From an uncultured Bacteroidia bacterium (GTDB lineage: Bacteria; Bacteroidota; Bacteroidia; Bacteroidales; UBA932), in contig CACXHG010000007.1 in NCBI GenBank assembly GCA_902767355.1, forward strand, positions 1-26,038: a stretch of 26,038 nt of DNA, given 5' to 3'. How positions within the stretch are numbered: the stretch's first letter is position 1; the number at the start of each line of letters is the position of its first letter. A program made the position numbers and the translations under genes. Positions 1 to 7,187 of this stretch are shown piece by piece. The notes under the pieces were generated by a model. That model did no database searches, was not told the origin of the DNA, and saw nothing but the letters and a program-made list of their open reading frames with translations.

Positions 1-78
1 CACCGCTACAACCTTCTACCCTTGCTGCCTTCCGGCCCTGGGGGAGTTCAAAGGGAGCTGGTCGTATATGACTTACCC
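1..78 (-). ncRNA. ffs: Signal recognition particle RNA (4.5S/small SRP RNA), partial
   Basis: Read on the minus strand, this stretch contains the conserved SRP domain IV core: a CAGGGCCGGAAGGCAGC hairpin with a GGAA tetraloop at about 33 to 30, followed by the AAGGGTAGAAGG side. This RNA pairs with Ffh (the SRP54 homologue) to deliver nascent membrane proteins to FtsY and the Sec translocon. The 5' half is present, starting near the GGG at 78 to 76, six bases after a consensus promoter; the 3' half that closes the outer stem lies beyond the left edge of the window, so the gene is truncated by the window and not by mutation. The exact 5' end is inferred from promoter position. Confidence 0.88.
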
Positions 79-83
79 AAGTG

Positions 84-113
84 CAAAGGTATATAATTTA
101 TTTTAATACACAA
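84..113 (-). promoter_or_regulatory. Bacteroidetes-type promoter for SRP RNA
   Basis: On the minus strand TTG at 113 to 111 is followed after 19 bases by TACCTTTG at 91 to 84. This matches the known Bacteroidetes primary-sigma consensus of a TTG -33 element and a TAnnTTTG -7 element. The expected start is about 5 to 7 bases beyond the last G, near the GGG that begins the SRP RNA. Confidence 0.8.
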
Positions 114-126
114 TTGTTTTAAGCCG

Positions 127-1299
127 ATGAAAATTGCGGTTGGTCTTTCCGGAGGTGTGGATTCTTCTGTTGCGGCGCTGCTGCTCAAGCAGCAAGGCTA
201 CGATGTGTTTGCCATATTCATGCAGAACTGGAATGATTCCACCGGCACCCTGCATGGGGACTGCGAGTGGGAGGAGGAGCTGTCCGTGGCCCGTATGGTG
301 GCCAAAAAGATAGGTATCCCTTTCCATTTCGTGGACCTTAGCGCAGAGTACCGCAAGAGGGTAGTGGACTATATGTTTGCAGAATACGCCGCCGGCCGCA
401 CACCCAATCCGGACGTGCTCTGCAACAGCGAGATAAAGTTCGACGCCTTCTTGCAGCATGCGCAGAGCCTGGGGGCGGATATGGTTGCAACCGGGCACTA
501 CTGCCGCAAAGAATCGTTTACGGATGCCGACGGCAAAACTGTCTATCGCCTTCTTGCCGGCAGCGATTCCAACAAGGACCAGAGCTATTTTCTGTGTCAG
601 CTGAATCAGGAGCAGCTGTCCAAGGCATTGTTCCCCATAGGCCATCTGGAAAAGCCCGAGGTGCGGCGCATAGCCCGCGAGGCGGACTTGCCGAGTGCCG
701 CCAAAAAAGATTCCCAGGGGATATGCTTTGTGGGTAAGGTCGATCTGCCGGTATTCCTTCAGCAGCAGCTCAAGGCCAGGGAAGGCGAGGCGGTGGAGAT
801 ACTGCGCGGCTTCTACGACGGACTGCCTCGGGCCGCCACGCTCGAGCAGATGGCCGAGCCGATTGTGTATTCCCGCGCCGACGGGCGCGTGGTGGGCCGC
901 CACGACGGAGTGCAGTTCTACACCATAGGGCAGCGCCACGGCCTGAATATCGGCGGGCACCGCGAGCCGCTTTTCGTGATAGCCAAGGATCCGGCAGAAA
1001 ACATACTCTACCTGGGCGAGGGCGCCACCCATCCCGGCCTTTTCCGCCCGGCGCTGTTCATAAAGGAGAGCGACATCCATTGGATACGTCCCGATCTGGA
1101 AATGACGCCTGGGCAGGAGCGCGACGCCATGGTGCGCATACGCTACCGCCAGCCCCTGCAGAAAGGTCGCCTGATACGCCGCAAGGAGGGTATGTATATC
1201 CTGTTCGAGCAGCCCCAGCGGGGCGTTACGGCCGGCCAGTTCGCAGCATGGTACACCGGCGAAGGCGAGCTCACCGGAAGTGGAACAATAGCGAGATAA
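127..1299 (+). CDS. mnmA: tRNA-specific 2-thiouridylase MnmA
   Basis: This 390-residue protein has the normal MnmA length. It catalyses ATP-dependent 2-thiolation of the wobble uridine U34 in tRNAs for Lys, Glu and Gln in the cytoplasm. The N-terminal PP-loop SGGVDSS sits at residues 8 to 14. The catalytic cysteines are visible as C99 in NPDVLCN and C200 in GICFVG, which form the persulfide/disulfide pair in the E. coli enzyme. The C-terminal third has the usual beta-barrel region with YTIGQRHGL. The ATG at 127 precedes the conserved KIAVGLSGGVDSS start. It is divergent from the SRP RNA gene, and its stop is one base before the start of the flavoprotein gene, so the two are probably cotranscribed. 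I see no clear promoter in the short upstream gap. Confidence 0.96.
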   Translation: MKIAVGLSGGVDSSVAALLLKQQGYDVFAIFMQNWNDSTGTLHGDCEWEEELSVARMVAKKIGIPFHFVDLSAEYRKRVVDYMFAEYAAGRTPNPDVLCNSEIKFDAFLQHAQSLGADMVATGHYCRKESFTDADGKTVYRLLAGSDSNKDQSYFLCQLNQEQLSKALFPIGHLEKPEVRRIAREADLPSAAKKDSQGICFVGKVDLPVFLQQQLKAREGEAVEILRGFYDGLPRAATLEQMAEPIVYSRADGRVVGRHDGVQFYTIGQRHGLNIGGHREPLFVIAKDPAENILYLGEGATHPGLFRPALFIKESDIHWIRPDLEMTPGQERDAMVRIRYRQPLQKGRLIRRKEGMYILFEQPQRGVTAGQFAAWYTGEGELTGSGTIAR

Positions 1300-1300
1300 T

Positions 1301-2551
1301 ATGACTGACGTCCTGGTAATAGGTGCCGGCGCCGCCGGATGCATGGCCGCCATCAAGGCTGCGGAAGCCGGTGCAAGTGTGATTCTCATAGAGAAAAACA
1401 CCCGCATAGGCCGTAAGATCATGCTCACCGGCAAGGGGCGCTGCAATATGACCAATGCCAAGCCCTGGAGTCAGTTCGCCGCTCACCTGCACAGCAAGCC
1501 GGCATTCTTCAAATCGGCGTTTTACAACTTCAGCAACAGCGCCACGGTGGACTTTTTCCGCTCGATAGGCGTTGAAACCGTCGTCACCCGCGACGACCGG
1601 GTCTTTCCCCAAACCATGTCTTCTGCGACAGTGGTGGATGCGCTGGCCGACAGGCTGGCCCATCTTGGCGTAAAGACCTTTTTCGGCTGCACGGTGGGCG
1701 AGGTCGCCCGCACTCCGGACGGCTGCTTTACCACAGCTTTCATCGAGAACAACCACAACTTTTTCCACCCCAAGATGGTCGCGTCCAAAACGGTGATTGT
1801 GGCCACCGGCGGCCTGTCTTACCCGACCACTGGTTCCGACGGGGCGGGCTATGCCATCGCGCGCAGTTTCGGACATACCCTCCAGCCCACCTTCCCGTCG
1901 CTGACCGCCCTCACGCCGGCAGGCTATGACATGCGGCTGCAGGGCGCGACTCTGATAAACGTGGCGGCTTCGCTCTTTGTCGGGCAGGATATGGTGCAGT
2001 ACGAATTCGGCGAGCTGCAGTTCACCGATGGCGGGATAGAGGGCCCCATAGGTTTCAAGCTTTCCAGAAAGGCGGTGTGGGCGATGATCAACGGCGACAA
2101 GGTGAGCGTGGCGATAGACCTCAAACCTGCAGTCCCCGTGGATGCCCTCGCGGACCGCATAGCAAAGGAGGCCGGGCAGGAAAAGGTGACGGATGCCAAT
2201 TTTTCCCGTTGTTATGGGCGTTTCCTGCGCCGCTTCATGCCGCAGGCAATAGTGGAACCTTTCTATGCCGGCTGCAGGCCATCCCTTTCCGGCCTGGCAT
2301 CGGCGCTCAAGAGCTGGCGCTTCCAGATAGCGGGCTATGTGGGCTACAAGAGGGCGGTGGTCACTGCCGGCGGGGTCAGTCTGGACGAGATCGTGTCCAA
2401 GACTATGTCCAGCCGGAATGTGCCGGGGCTATATTTCGCCGGCGAAGTGCTGGACATGGACGGCGACACGGGAGGTTACAACCTGCAGTTCGCCTTTTCT
2501 ACGGGGGTGCTGGCTGCAGAAAGTGCCGCTAAGTACGCCGCGGAGCACTAA
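1301..2551 (+). CDS. NAD(P)/FAD-dependent oxidoreductase, BaiN/YhiN (HI0933) family
   Basis: This 416-residue flavoprotein starts with a Rossmann dinucleotide-binding motif GAGAAG at residues 8 to 13 and the family hallmark RIGRKIMLTGKGRCNMTN around residues 35 to 52. A second FAD-contacting block, GEVLDMDGDTGGYNLQFAFSTG, lies near residues 377 to 398. The family (HI0933-like, E. coli YhiN; the clostridial BaiN is a relative proposed in bile acid dehydroxylation) is widespread, but the physiological substrate is unknown here, so no function beyond flavin-linked redox chemistry should be assumed. The gene begins one base after the mnmA stop, implying translational coupling. Its stop codon overlaps that of the convergent FAH-like gene by three bases, leaving no room for a terminator between them. 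Confidence 0.88.
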   Translation: MTDVLVIGAGAAGCMAAIKAAEAGASVILIEKNTRIGRKIMLTGKGRCNMTNAKPWSQFAAHLHSKPAFFKSAFYNFSNSATVDFFRSIGVETVVTRDDRVFPQTMSSATVVDALADRLAHLGVKTFFGCTVGEVARTPDGCFTTAFIENNHNFFHPKMVASKTVIVATGGLSYPTTGSDGAGYAIARSFGHTLQPTFPSLTALTPAGYDMRLQGATLINVAASLFVGQDMVQYEFGELQFTDGGIEGPIGFKLSRKAVWAMINGDKVSVAIDLKPAVPVDALADRIAKEAGQEKVTDANFSRCYGRFLRRFMPQAIVEPFYAGCRPSLSGLASALKSWRFQIAGYVGYKRAVVTAGGVSLDEIVSKTMSSRNVPGLYFAGEVLDMDGDTGGYNLQFAFSTGVLAAESAAKYAAEH

Positions 2552-3081
2552 TAAATCTTGATGGAGATTCTTTCCCCGGACACAATCCTGGTCAGGGTGT
2601 CGCCGGCTGCCGCAGGGAATCCGCTGCCGGCTTCGATGGCGACAATGTCGCCTATCCTGAGCGAAGTCCGGTCCGTGATGCGGCAAATGGCGTCGTTTAT
2701 GGTATCTACATTAAATTCCTCTTCCAGGCGGTAGCGCTGCTCCCCGTTGATTTCCAGGGCAATCTGGCCGGGGACCAGGTGGCAGTCCGGCTGCCAGGCC
2801 ATGTCCAGCACCGACGTAAAGTCCATGGCGGAGGCCATCGCACTCTCTGCCGTTGCAGAGCGGTCCACGAGCATCAGCCCGAAGGCCAGGCGGCTCCAGT
2901 ATCGGCCCGCGAAGCGCCTTGCGACGCATTTGCCGGCCTTATCTATATGGGTGTAGATGCAGGGGACAGCTTCCAGCGCCACCACACCCTCCGGGCAATA
3001 ATAGTCTGAGTTGTTGTGGTTCAGGGTGTTGTCGGGTTTGCAGTACCACTCGCCCGAAGCTTTTACGACAACTATCTTCAT
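2548..3081 (-). CDS. Small fumarylacetoacetate hydrolase-fold protein, probably catalytically degenerate
   Basis: The 177-residue product can be followed along the whole FAH hydrolase/isomerase fold: CKPDNTL (residues 14 to 20) corresponds to the usual KPDSAL, KCVARRFAGRYWSRLAFGLML to the KxIxxxxAxxYxxxxTxGID region, ALEINGEQ to the LxINGxxxQ strand, and LRIGDIVAIEAG to the LxxGDxxxTGTPxG segment near the C-terminus. Family members are usually over 200 residues and bind a metal through two Glu and an Asp. Here only one Glu (E37) of the ExE pair seems to remain, the Asp of GID is Met, and the TGTPxG loop is replaced. I infer a non-enzymatic or altered role. Its start ATG overlaps the stop of the exonuclease gene by one base, so it is the last gene of the dnaN operon. 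Confidence 0.6.
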   Translation of the reverse strand: MKIVVVKASGEWYCKPDNTLNHNNSDYYCPEGVVALEAVPCIYTHIDKAGKCVARRFAGRYWSRLAFGLMLVDRSATAESAMASAMDFTSVLDMAWQPDCHLVPGQIALEINGEQRYRLEEEFNVDTINDAICRITDRTSLRIGDIVAIEAGSGFPAAAGDTLTRIVSGERISIKIY

Positions 3082-3851
3082 TATTTGCCGAACTTGCTGT
3101 CCAGGAAGATTTTGGTGAGGACCTGCTTGGTATCCTGCGTGAAGTCGCCGTTCATCATCCAGTCGTAGTAGCTGCGTTCCGTGGCCAGGACGTCCATCAC
3201 CGGGCGGCCTTTGTGCTTGCCGAAGTTGAACACCGGGCGGTCGTGGTCGTCCAGCACGATGCGTCCGGCGTAGTCCAGCATACGCTCGCGGCAGGTGAAC
3301 TTGGCCAATTCGGCTACGTCGTTCACCAGGTCGGGATATCTGTCCAGCTGCGCTTCCAGAACCTCCAGAGTGGCCATCGTGTCGGCCTGGGCCGTGTGGG
3401 CGTCCTCCAGATTCTTGTCGCAGTAGAATTTATAGGCCCCGGAGAGGGTGCGGGGTTCCTTCTTGTAGAAGATTACCTGCACGTCCACCAGGTTGCGCTC
3501 TCTGAAGTGCGGATCTATGCCTACCCGCATGAACTCTTCGGTGAGCATGGGGATATCGAAGTTTATGGAGTTGTAGCCGGCTATGTCGCAGCCCTCCATG
3601 AATTCGTACATAGATTTGGCCAGCTGGGCGAAGGTGGGGCAGTCCTTCACGTCTTCGTCGCTGATCCCGTGCACGGCCTGCGCCGCTTCGGGTATGTGTA
3701 TGGTGGGGTTGATGCGCCTGGTGCGCGTGTCGCGGCTGCCGTCGGGATACACCTTTACCATGGATATCTCCACAATGCGGTCGCTGGCAACATTAAGCCC
3801 CGTGCTCTCTATGTCAAAGAAAAGCAGGGGGCGCTTAAGGTTCAATTGCAT
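3081..3851 (-). CDS. DEDDh 3'-5' exonuclease (DnaQ-like) with ExoX-like C-terminal domain
   Basis: The protein has 256 residues. The N-terminal domain is an RNase H-fold exonuclease with all acidic ligands present: D13 and E15 in FDIEST, D99 in NFDIPML, and H152 with D157 in the HxxxxD motif of Exo III. The C-terminal part, about residues 205 to 250, contains FNFGKHKGRPVMDVL and a WMMNGDF motif, matching the small domain attached to exodeoxyribonuclease X-like proteins. It may proofread for DNA polymerase III or act in repair; the sequence does not decide between these. It lies 18 bases downstream of dnaN and overlaps the start of the FAH-like gene by one base. The pairing with the clamp gene is a common Bacteroidetes arrangement and supports a replication or repair role. 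Confidence 0.87.
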   Translation of the reverse strand: MQLNLKRPLLFFDIESTGLNVASDRIVEISMVKVYPDGSRDTRTRRINPTIHIPEAAQAVHGISDEDVKDCPTFAQLAKSMYEFMEGCDIAGYNSINFDIPMLTEEFMRVGIDPHFRERNLVDVQVIFYKKEPRTLSGAYKFYCDKNLEDAHTAQADTMATLEVLEAQLDRYPDLVNDVAELAKFTCRERMLDYAGRIVLDDHDRPVFNFGKHKGRPVMDVLATERSYYDWMMNGDFTQDTKQVLTKIFLDSKFGK

Positions 3852-3869
3852 AATCTGTCAGGGCGTGGT

Positions 3870-4988
3870 TTATACCATAACCGGCATCAGCAGTGCGGAA
3901 AGGTCTTCGGAGGCATTGTTGCCGTCGGCAGAAACTATCAGTGCAGGACGGCAGTTGTCGGCCATTTCCATGCAGATGTTCTCGAAGCAGAAGTTGTTCA
4001 GGATGTCTGCCAGGAAGGGGGCCTTGAAGCCGATCTCCAGAGGGGTTCCGTCGTATTCGCAGGAGAGGCGCTCGTAGGCAGAAGTGGAGAAGCCGGTGTC
4101 CTCTGCAGAGATCATCAGCTCGCCGTTGCCTATCTTGAGCACCACGTGGTTGCTGGCCTGGTTGGAATATACCGCTACGCGGCGCACCGCTCCGAGCATC
4201 TCGGCGCGGTTGATAATCATCTTGTTGGGGTTGTTCTTGGGCAGTATGGACTTGTAGGCGGGGTAGTTGCCGTCTATAAGCCGGCATACCAGCAGGGTGT
4301 CGCCGAAAGAGAAGAAGGCGTTGCGCTTGTCAAACTTGACCACCACCTCTTCGTCTACCTTGGCCAGGATGCTCTTGAGTATTGCCGCGGGTTTCTTGTG
4401 GAGTATGAAAGAACTCGGGGCGGAACTCTTGATGTCCCTGAGGCTGTAGCGCACGAGCTTGTGCGCATCGGAAGCCACCATGGAGAGCGAATCGTCTGCA
4501 ATGTCGAAGAAGATACCGTTCATCACCGGCCTGAGCTCCTCTTCTGCAGTGGCGTAGATGGTGTCGCTGATGCCGTTCATCAGGGCCTCGGCGCCGATGG
4601 AGAGGGTGTTGAATTCCTCGCCTATGGCGGGCAGCACCGGGTAGTCCTCTGCCGGGTGGAAGGGTATCTTGGATGCACCGCTGCTCCAGGTTATGATCAG
4701 CGACGAGTTGTGGTCCGTTGCAAAGGTCAGGGGCTGGTCGGGCAACTGGCGCAGGGACTCCGTGAAGAGTTTTGCGGGGACGGTTATCTGGCCGTCTTCG
4801 AAGACTTTTTCAAGGGATATCTGGGTGCGGAGGGTGGTCTCGCCGTTGGAGGCGGTCACCGACAAAGTATTGTCTTTGAGGTCAAACAGGTAATTGTCCA
4901 GAATGGCCAGTGCCGGCTTGCTGGCGATGACCTTGGATACCGAGTTGAGACCGATCAGGAGCTGTGTGCTGGATGCTATAAATTTCAT
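3870..4988 (-). CDS. dnaN: DNA polymerase III subunit beta (sliding clamp)
   Basis: The 372-residue product has the normal clamp length and the three repeated clamp domains of about 120 residues. Recognisable blocks include PALAILDNYLF near residue 35, the domain 2 segment ELRPVMNGIFFDI with ASDAHKLVRY, and DGNYPAYKSILP in domain 2/3. As a dimeric ring it tethers the replicative polymerase to DNA. I start it at the ATG at 4988 (MKFIASSTQLL), which matches the family N-terminus; an upstream in-frame ATG at 5015 would add nine residues that overlap the predicted -7 element. The terminal LLMPVMV is close to the normal LLMPMRL end. As in many Bacteroidetes it is not beside dnaA but heads an operon with an exonuclease. 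Confidence 0.95.
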   Translation of the reverse strand: MKFIASSTQLLIGLNSVSKVIASKPALAILDNYLFDLKDNTLSVTASNGETTLRTQISLEKVFEDGQITVPAKLFTESLRQLPDQPLTFATDHNSSLIITWSSGASKIPFHPAEDYPVLPAIGEEFNTLSIGAEALMNGISDTIYATAEEELRPVMNGIFFDIADDSLSMVASDAHKLVRYSLRDIKSSAPSSFILHKKPAAILKSILAKVDEEVVVKFDKRNAFFSFGDTLLVCRLIDGNYPAYKSILPKNNPNKMIINRAEMLGAVRRVAVYSNQASNHVVLKIGNGELMISAEDTGFSTSAYERLSCEYDGTPLEIGFKAPFLADILNNFCFENICMEMADNCRPALIVSADGNNASEDLSALLMPVMV

Positions 4989-5014
4989 ACTGCGTATATT
5001 TTCACTTAACCCCA

Positions 5015-5047
5015 CAAATATAGAAAAATTTCCTTATCTTTTCTCAA
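5015..5047 (-). promoter_or_regulatory. Promoter of the dnaN operon
   Basis: On the minus strand TATATTTG at 5022 to 5015 matches TAnnTTTG exactly. A TTTTG ending at 5045 supplies a -33 element with a 22-base spacer, slightly longer than usual. The predicted start lies about 20 bases before the dnaN ATG at 4988. Confidence 0.6.
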
Positions 5048-5102
5048 AATATGTGGCATATAATTTGCCTCGGAATTGAGCGGCAAAAATAAAAGATCTT
5101 AT

Positions 5103-6203
5103 ATGAAAAAGTTTTTTACATGGATATGGGGCATACTGCTGACCGCCCTGGTGTGTTGGCTGGCCTATGATGCATGGCAGGCAAAGCGTGCCGCCGCCCA
5201 GGATCAGGAACAGAAAGAAGTGGAACAGATACGCGAGCAGCAGAGCCGCCGCGAGGCTGTCAGGGAAGATTACGTGCCTTCCGACCAGACTGCATTCTGC
5301 GATGCTGCCGAAATGGCAGTCCGCAGCGTGGTTTACGTCAAGGTGACCAAGAAGGCTGTGATACAGGCGCCGTCGTCTATCCTCGACTATCTGTTCGGCT
5401 TCGCCAATACTCCCAAGGACCAGGTGGGCATCGGCTCCGGTGTTATCATCTCCAAAGACGGCTATATCGTGACCAACAACCACGTGGTTTCCGGCGGCGA
5501 CGAGTTTGAGGTGACTCTCTACGACAATTCTACCTACACCGCGCGTCTGGTGGGTGCCGACCCGGCCACCGACCTGGCCCTGATAAAGATCGACGCCACC
5601 GATCTGGAGCCGCTGGCGATGGGGGATTCGGACAATCTGAGGCTTGGCGAATGGGTGCTGGCCATCGGCAGTCCCTACGATTTGCGCTCTACCATCACCG
5701 CCGGCATCGTGTCCGCCAAAGGCCGTTCGTTCCCCAATTACGACGGCCAGTACCGTGTGGAATCCTTCATACAGACCGACGCGGCCGTCAATCCCGGCAA
5801 CAGCGGCGGCGCACTGGTGAACATTGCGGGCCAGTTGGTCGGCATCAACACTTCCATCATTTCCCTGACAGGCTCTTATTCCGGCTATTCCTTTGCAGTG
5901 CCGGTGAACATAGTGCGCAAGGTTACCGATGACTTCATCAATTTCGGCAGCGTGCAGCGCGCAGTCCTCGGTGTCGCCATGCAGCAGACCGACCAGGGCG
6001 TGGTCGTGGCTTCCGTCAAGGCCGACAGCCCGGCCGAGCACGCCGGTGTCCAGAAGGGGGATATTATCCGCGAGATCAACTTTACCAAGATAAGCTCGGC
6101 TTCGGAGCTGCAGGTGCAGGTGAACAAGTATCGTCCCGGCGAAAAGATTGTGCTCACGATAGAGAGGGAGGGGATGGTTAAAGAAATGATTTTGAATCTT
6201 TAA
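5103..6203 (+). CDS. Membrane-anchored HtrA/DegS-like serine protease with one PDZ domain
   Basis: The 366-residue protein starts with an uncleaved-looking N-terminal membrane segment (about residues 4 to 23) followed by a charged Glu/Gln/Arg-rich linker to about residue 55. The trypsin-like domain carries the complete triad: H127 in NNHVV, D157 in ATDLALIKI and S234 in GNSGGAL. A single PDZ domain occupies about residues 280 to 366 (GVVVASVKADSPAEHAGVQKGDII region). This anchor-protease-single-PDZ layout and length resemble DegS more than the two-PDZ DegP, suggesting a periplasmic quality-control or signalling protease. The ATG at 5103 is chosen because the hydrophobic anchor begins there. 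Upstream, TATAATTTG at 5059 to 5067 is a possible -7 region with one extra base. The rpoD promoter overlaps the 3' end of this gene. Confidence 0.9.
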   Translation: MKKFFTWIWGILLTALVCWLAYDAWQAKRAAAQDQEQKEVEQIREQQSRREAVREDYVPSDQTAFCDAAEMAVRSVVYVKVTKKAVIQAPSSILDYLFGFANTPKDQVGIGSGVIISKDGYIVTNNHVVSGGDEFEVTLYDNSTYTARLVGADPATDLALIKIDATDLEPLAMGDSDNLRLGEWVLAIGSPYDLRSTITAGIVSAKGRSFPNYDGQYRVESFIQTDAAVNPGNSGGALVNIAGQLVGINTSIISLTGSYSGYSFAVPVNIVRKVTDDFINFGSVQRAVLGVAMQQTDQGVVVASVKADSPAEHAGVQKGDIIREINFTKISSASELQVQVNKYRPGEKIVLTIEREGMVKEMILNL

Positions 6204-6220
6204 AATAAATATTATCTTTG
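6191..6220 (+). promoter_or_regulatory. Promoter of rpoD
   Basis: TTTG at 6191 to 6194 and TATCTTTG at 6213 to 6220 are separated by 18 bases, a good match to the Bacteroidetes consensus. The -33 element lies inside the last codons of the protease gene. The predicted leader before the rpoD ATG at 6246 is about 20 bases. Confidence 0.75.
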
Positions 6221-6245
6221 CAGGTCCTATACTCCAGTGATATAG

Positions 6246-7106
6246 ATGAGACAGCTAAAGATCACAAAATCAATTACTAATCGTGAGAGTGCATCTCTCG
6301 ATAAGTATTTGCAGGAAATCGGCAGAGAGGAACTAATCTCGGTAGAAGAAGAGGTGGAGCTGGCACAGCGCATCAAGAAAGGGGACCAGGAGGCCCTCGA
6401 GAAGCTTACGCGTGCCAACCTGCGTTTCGTAGTTTCGGTTGCCAAGCAGTATCAGAATCAGGGTTTGAGCCTTCCCGACCTCATCAACGAAGGTAATCTG
6501 GGCCTTATCAAGGCTGCGGAGAAATTCGATGAGACCAGGGGTTTCAAATTCATATCCTATGCTGTTTGGTGGATCCGCCAGTCCATTTTGCAAGCTTTGG
6601 CAGAACAGTCAAGAATCGTGCGCCTTCCGCTCAATCAGGTGGGATCGCTGAACAAGATCAACAAGGCTCTGAGTAAGTTCGAGCAGGAAAATGAGCGTAT
6701 GCCGTCACCTGAGGAACTGGCCGAGATGCTTGACGTACCGCGGGAGAAGATCAGCGACACCCTGAGGGTGTCCGGTCGCCATGTGTCGGTTGACGCTCCG
6801 TTTGTAGAGGGCGAGGACAACAGTCTGCTGGACGTCCTTCCCAACAACGATTCGCCCAACGCAGATTCCGGCCTGGTCAACGAATCTTTGAACAAGGAGA
6901 TCGAACGTGCGCTCTCGACTCTGACCGAGCGCGAGAGGGACATCGTCAAGAATTTCTTCGGAATCGGCTGTCAGGAAATGACGCTTGAAGAAATCGGCGA
7001 GAAGTTCAACCTGACCCGCGAGCGTGTTCGCCAAATCAAGGAAAAAGCAATCCGCAAGTTGCGCGGCAGTGCCCGCAGCAAGCTGCTCCAAAGCTACTTG
7101 GGATAG
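6246..7106 (+). CDS. rpoD: RNA polymerase primary sigma factor (sigma-70)
   Basis: The 286-residue protein is nearly identical in pattern to the housekeeping sigma factor of Bacteroidetes, which is short because region 1.1 is absent. Region 1.2 is visible in SLDKYLQEIG (about residues 17 to 26), region 2 in NLRFVVSVAKQYQNQGLSLPDLINEGNLGLIKA and the following FKFISYAVWWIRQSI, region 3 around MPSPEELAEML, and region 4 ends with the helix-turn-helix LEEIGEKFNLTRERVRQIKEKAIRKLR. It directs core polymerase to promoters of the TTTG/TAnnTTTG type seen repeatedly in this window, including its own. It has a dedicated promoter and is followed by an intrinsic terminator, so it can be expressed independently of the upstream protease gene. 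Confidence 0.96.
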   Translation: MRQLKITKSITNRESASLDKYLQEIGREELISVEEEVELAQRIKKGDQEALEKLTRANLRFVVSVAKQYQNQGLSLPDLINEGNLGLIKAAEKFDETRGFKFISYAVWWIRQSILQALAEQSRIVRLPLNQVGSLNKINKALSKFEQENERMPSPEELAEMLDVPREKISDTLRVSGRHVSVDAPFVEGEDNSLLDVLPNNDSPNADSGLVNESLNKEIERALSTLTERERDIVKNFFGIGCQEMTLEEIGEKFNLTRERVRQIKEKAIRKLRGSARSKLLQSYLG

Positions 7107-7124
7107 CTCTCCATGCCGCCAGAG

Positions 7125-7160
7125 AAAGAGGGTGCCGCAATCACGGAAACCCTCTTTTTT
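7125..7160 (+). terminator. Intrinsic terminator after rpoD
   Basis: A nine-base stem AAAGAGGGT (7125 to 7133) pairs perfectly with ACCCTCTTT (7149 to 7157) and runs into a T tract ending at 7160. Inside the 15-base loop CCG and CGG can form an additional short stem. The location 18 bases after the rpoD stop fits termination of that transcript. Confidence 0.85.
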
Positions 7161-7173
7161 AATTGATAACAAC

Positions 7174-7181
7174 TATCTTTC
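7174..7181 (+). promoter_or_regulatory. Possible -7 element for the peptidase operon
   Basis: TATCTTTC differs from TAnnTTTG only in the last base and lies just before the ATG at 7188. No TTG occurs at the proper distance upstream, which is occupied by the rpoD terminator. It is the only promoter-like sequence between the terminator and the operon, so I list it with low confidence. Confidence 0.3.
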
Positions 7182-7187
7182 GTGTTT

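Noticed and set aside
3084..3130. C-terminal QVLTKIF of the exonuclease as a sliding-clamp binding motif
   Set aside because: It only loosely resembles QLxLF and sits in a helix of the ExoX-like tail; not strong enough to claim although the gene is next to dnaN.
2853..5009. A very long open frame on the plus strand opposite dnaN, the exonuclease and the FAH-like gene
   Set aside because: It is antisense to three genes with clear family motifs; its translation is Val/Gly/His-rich without recognisable domains. Long antisense open frames are expected from the codon bias of GC-rich coding DNA.
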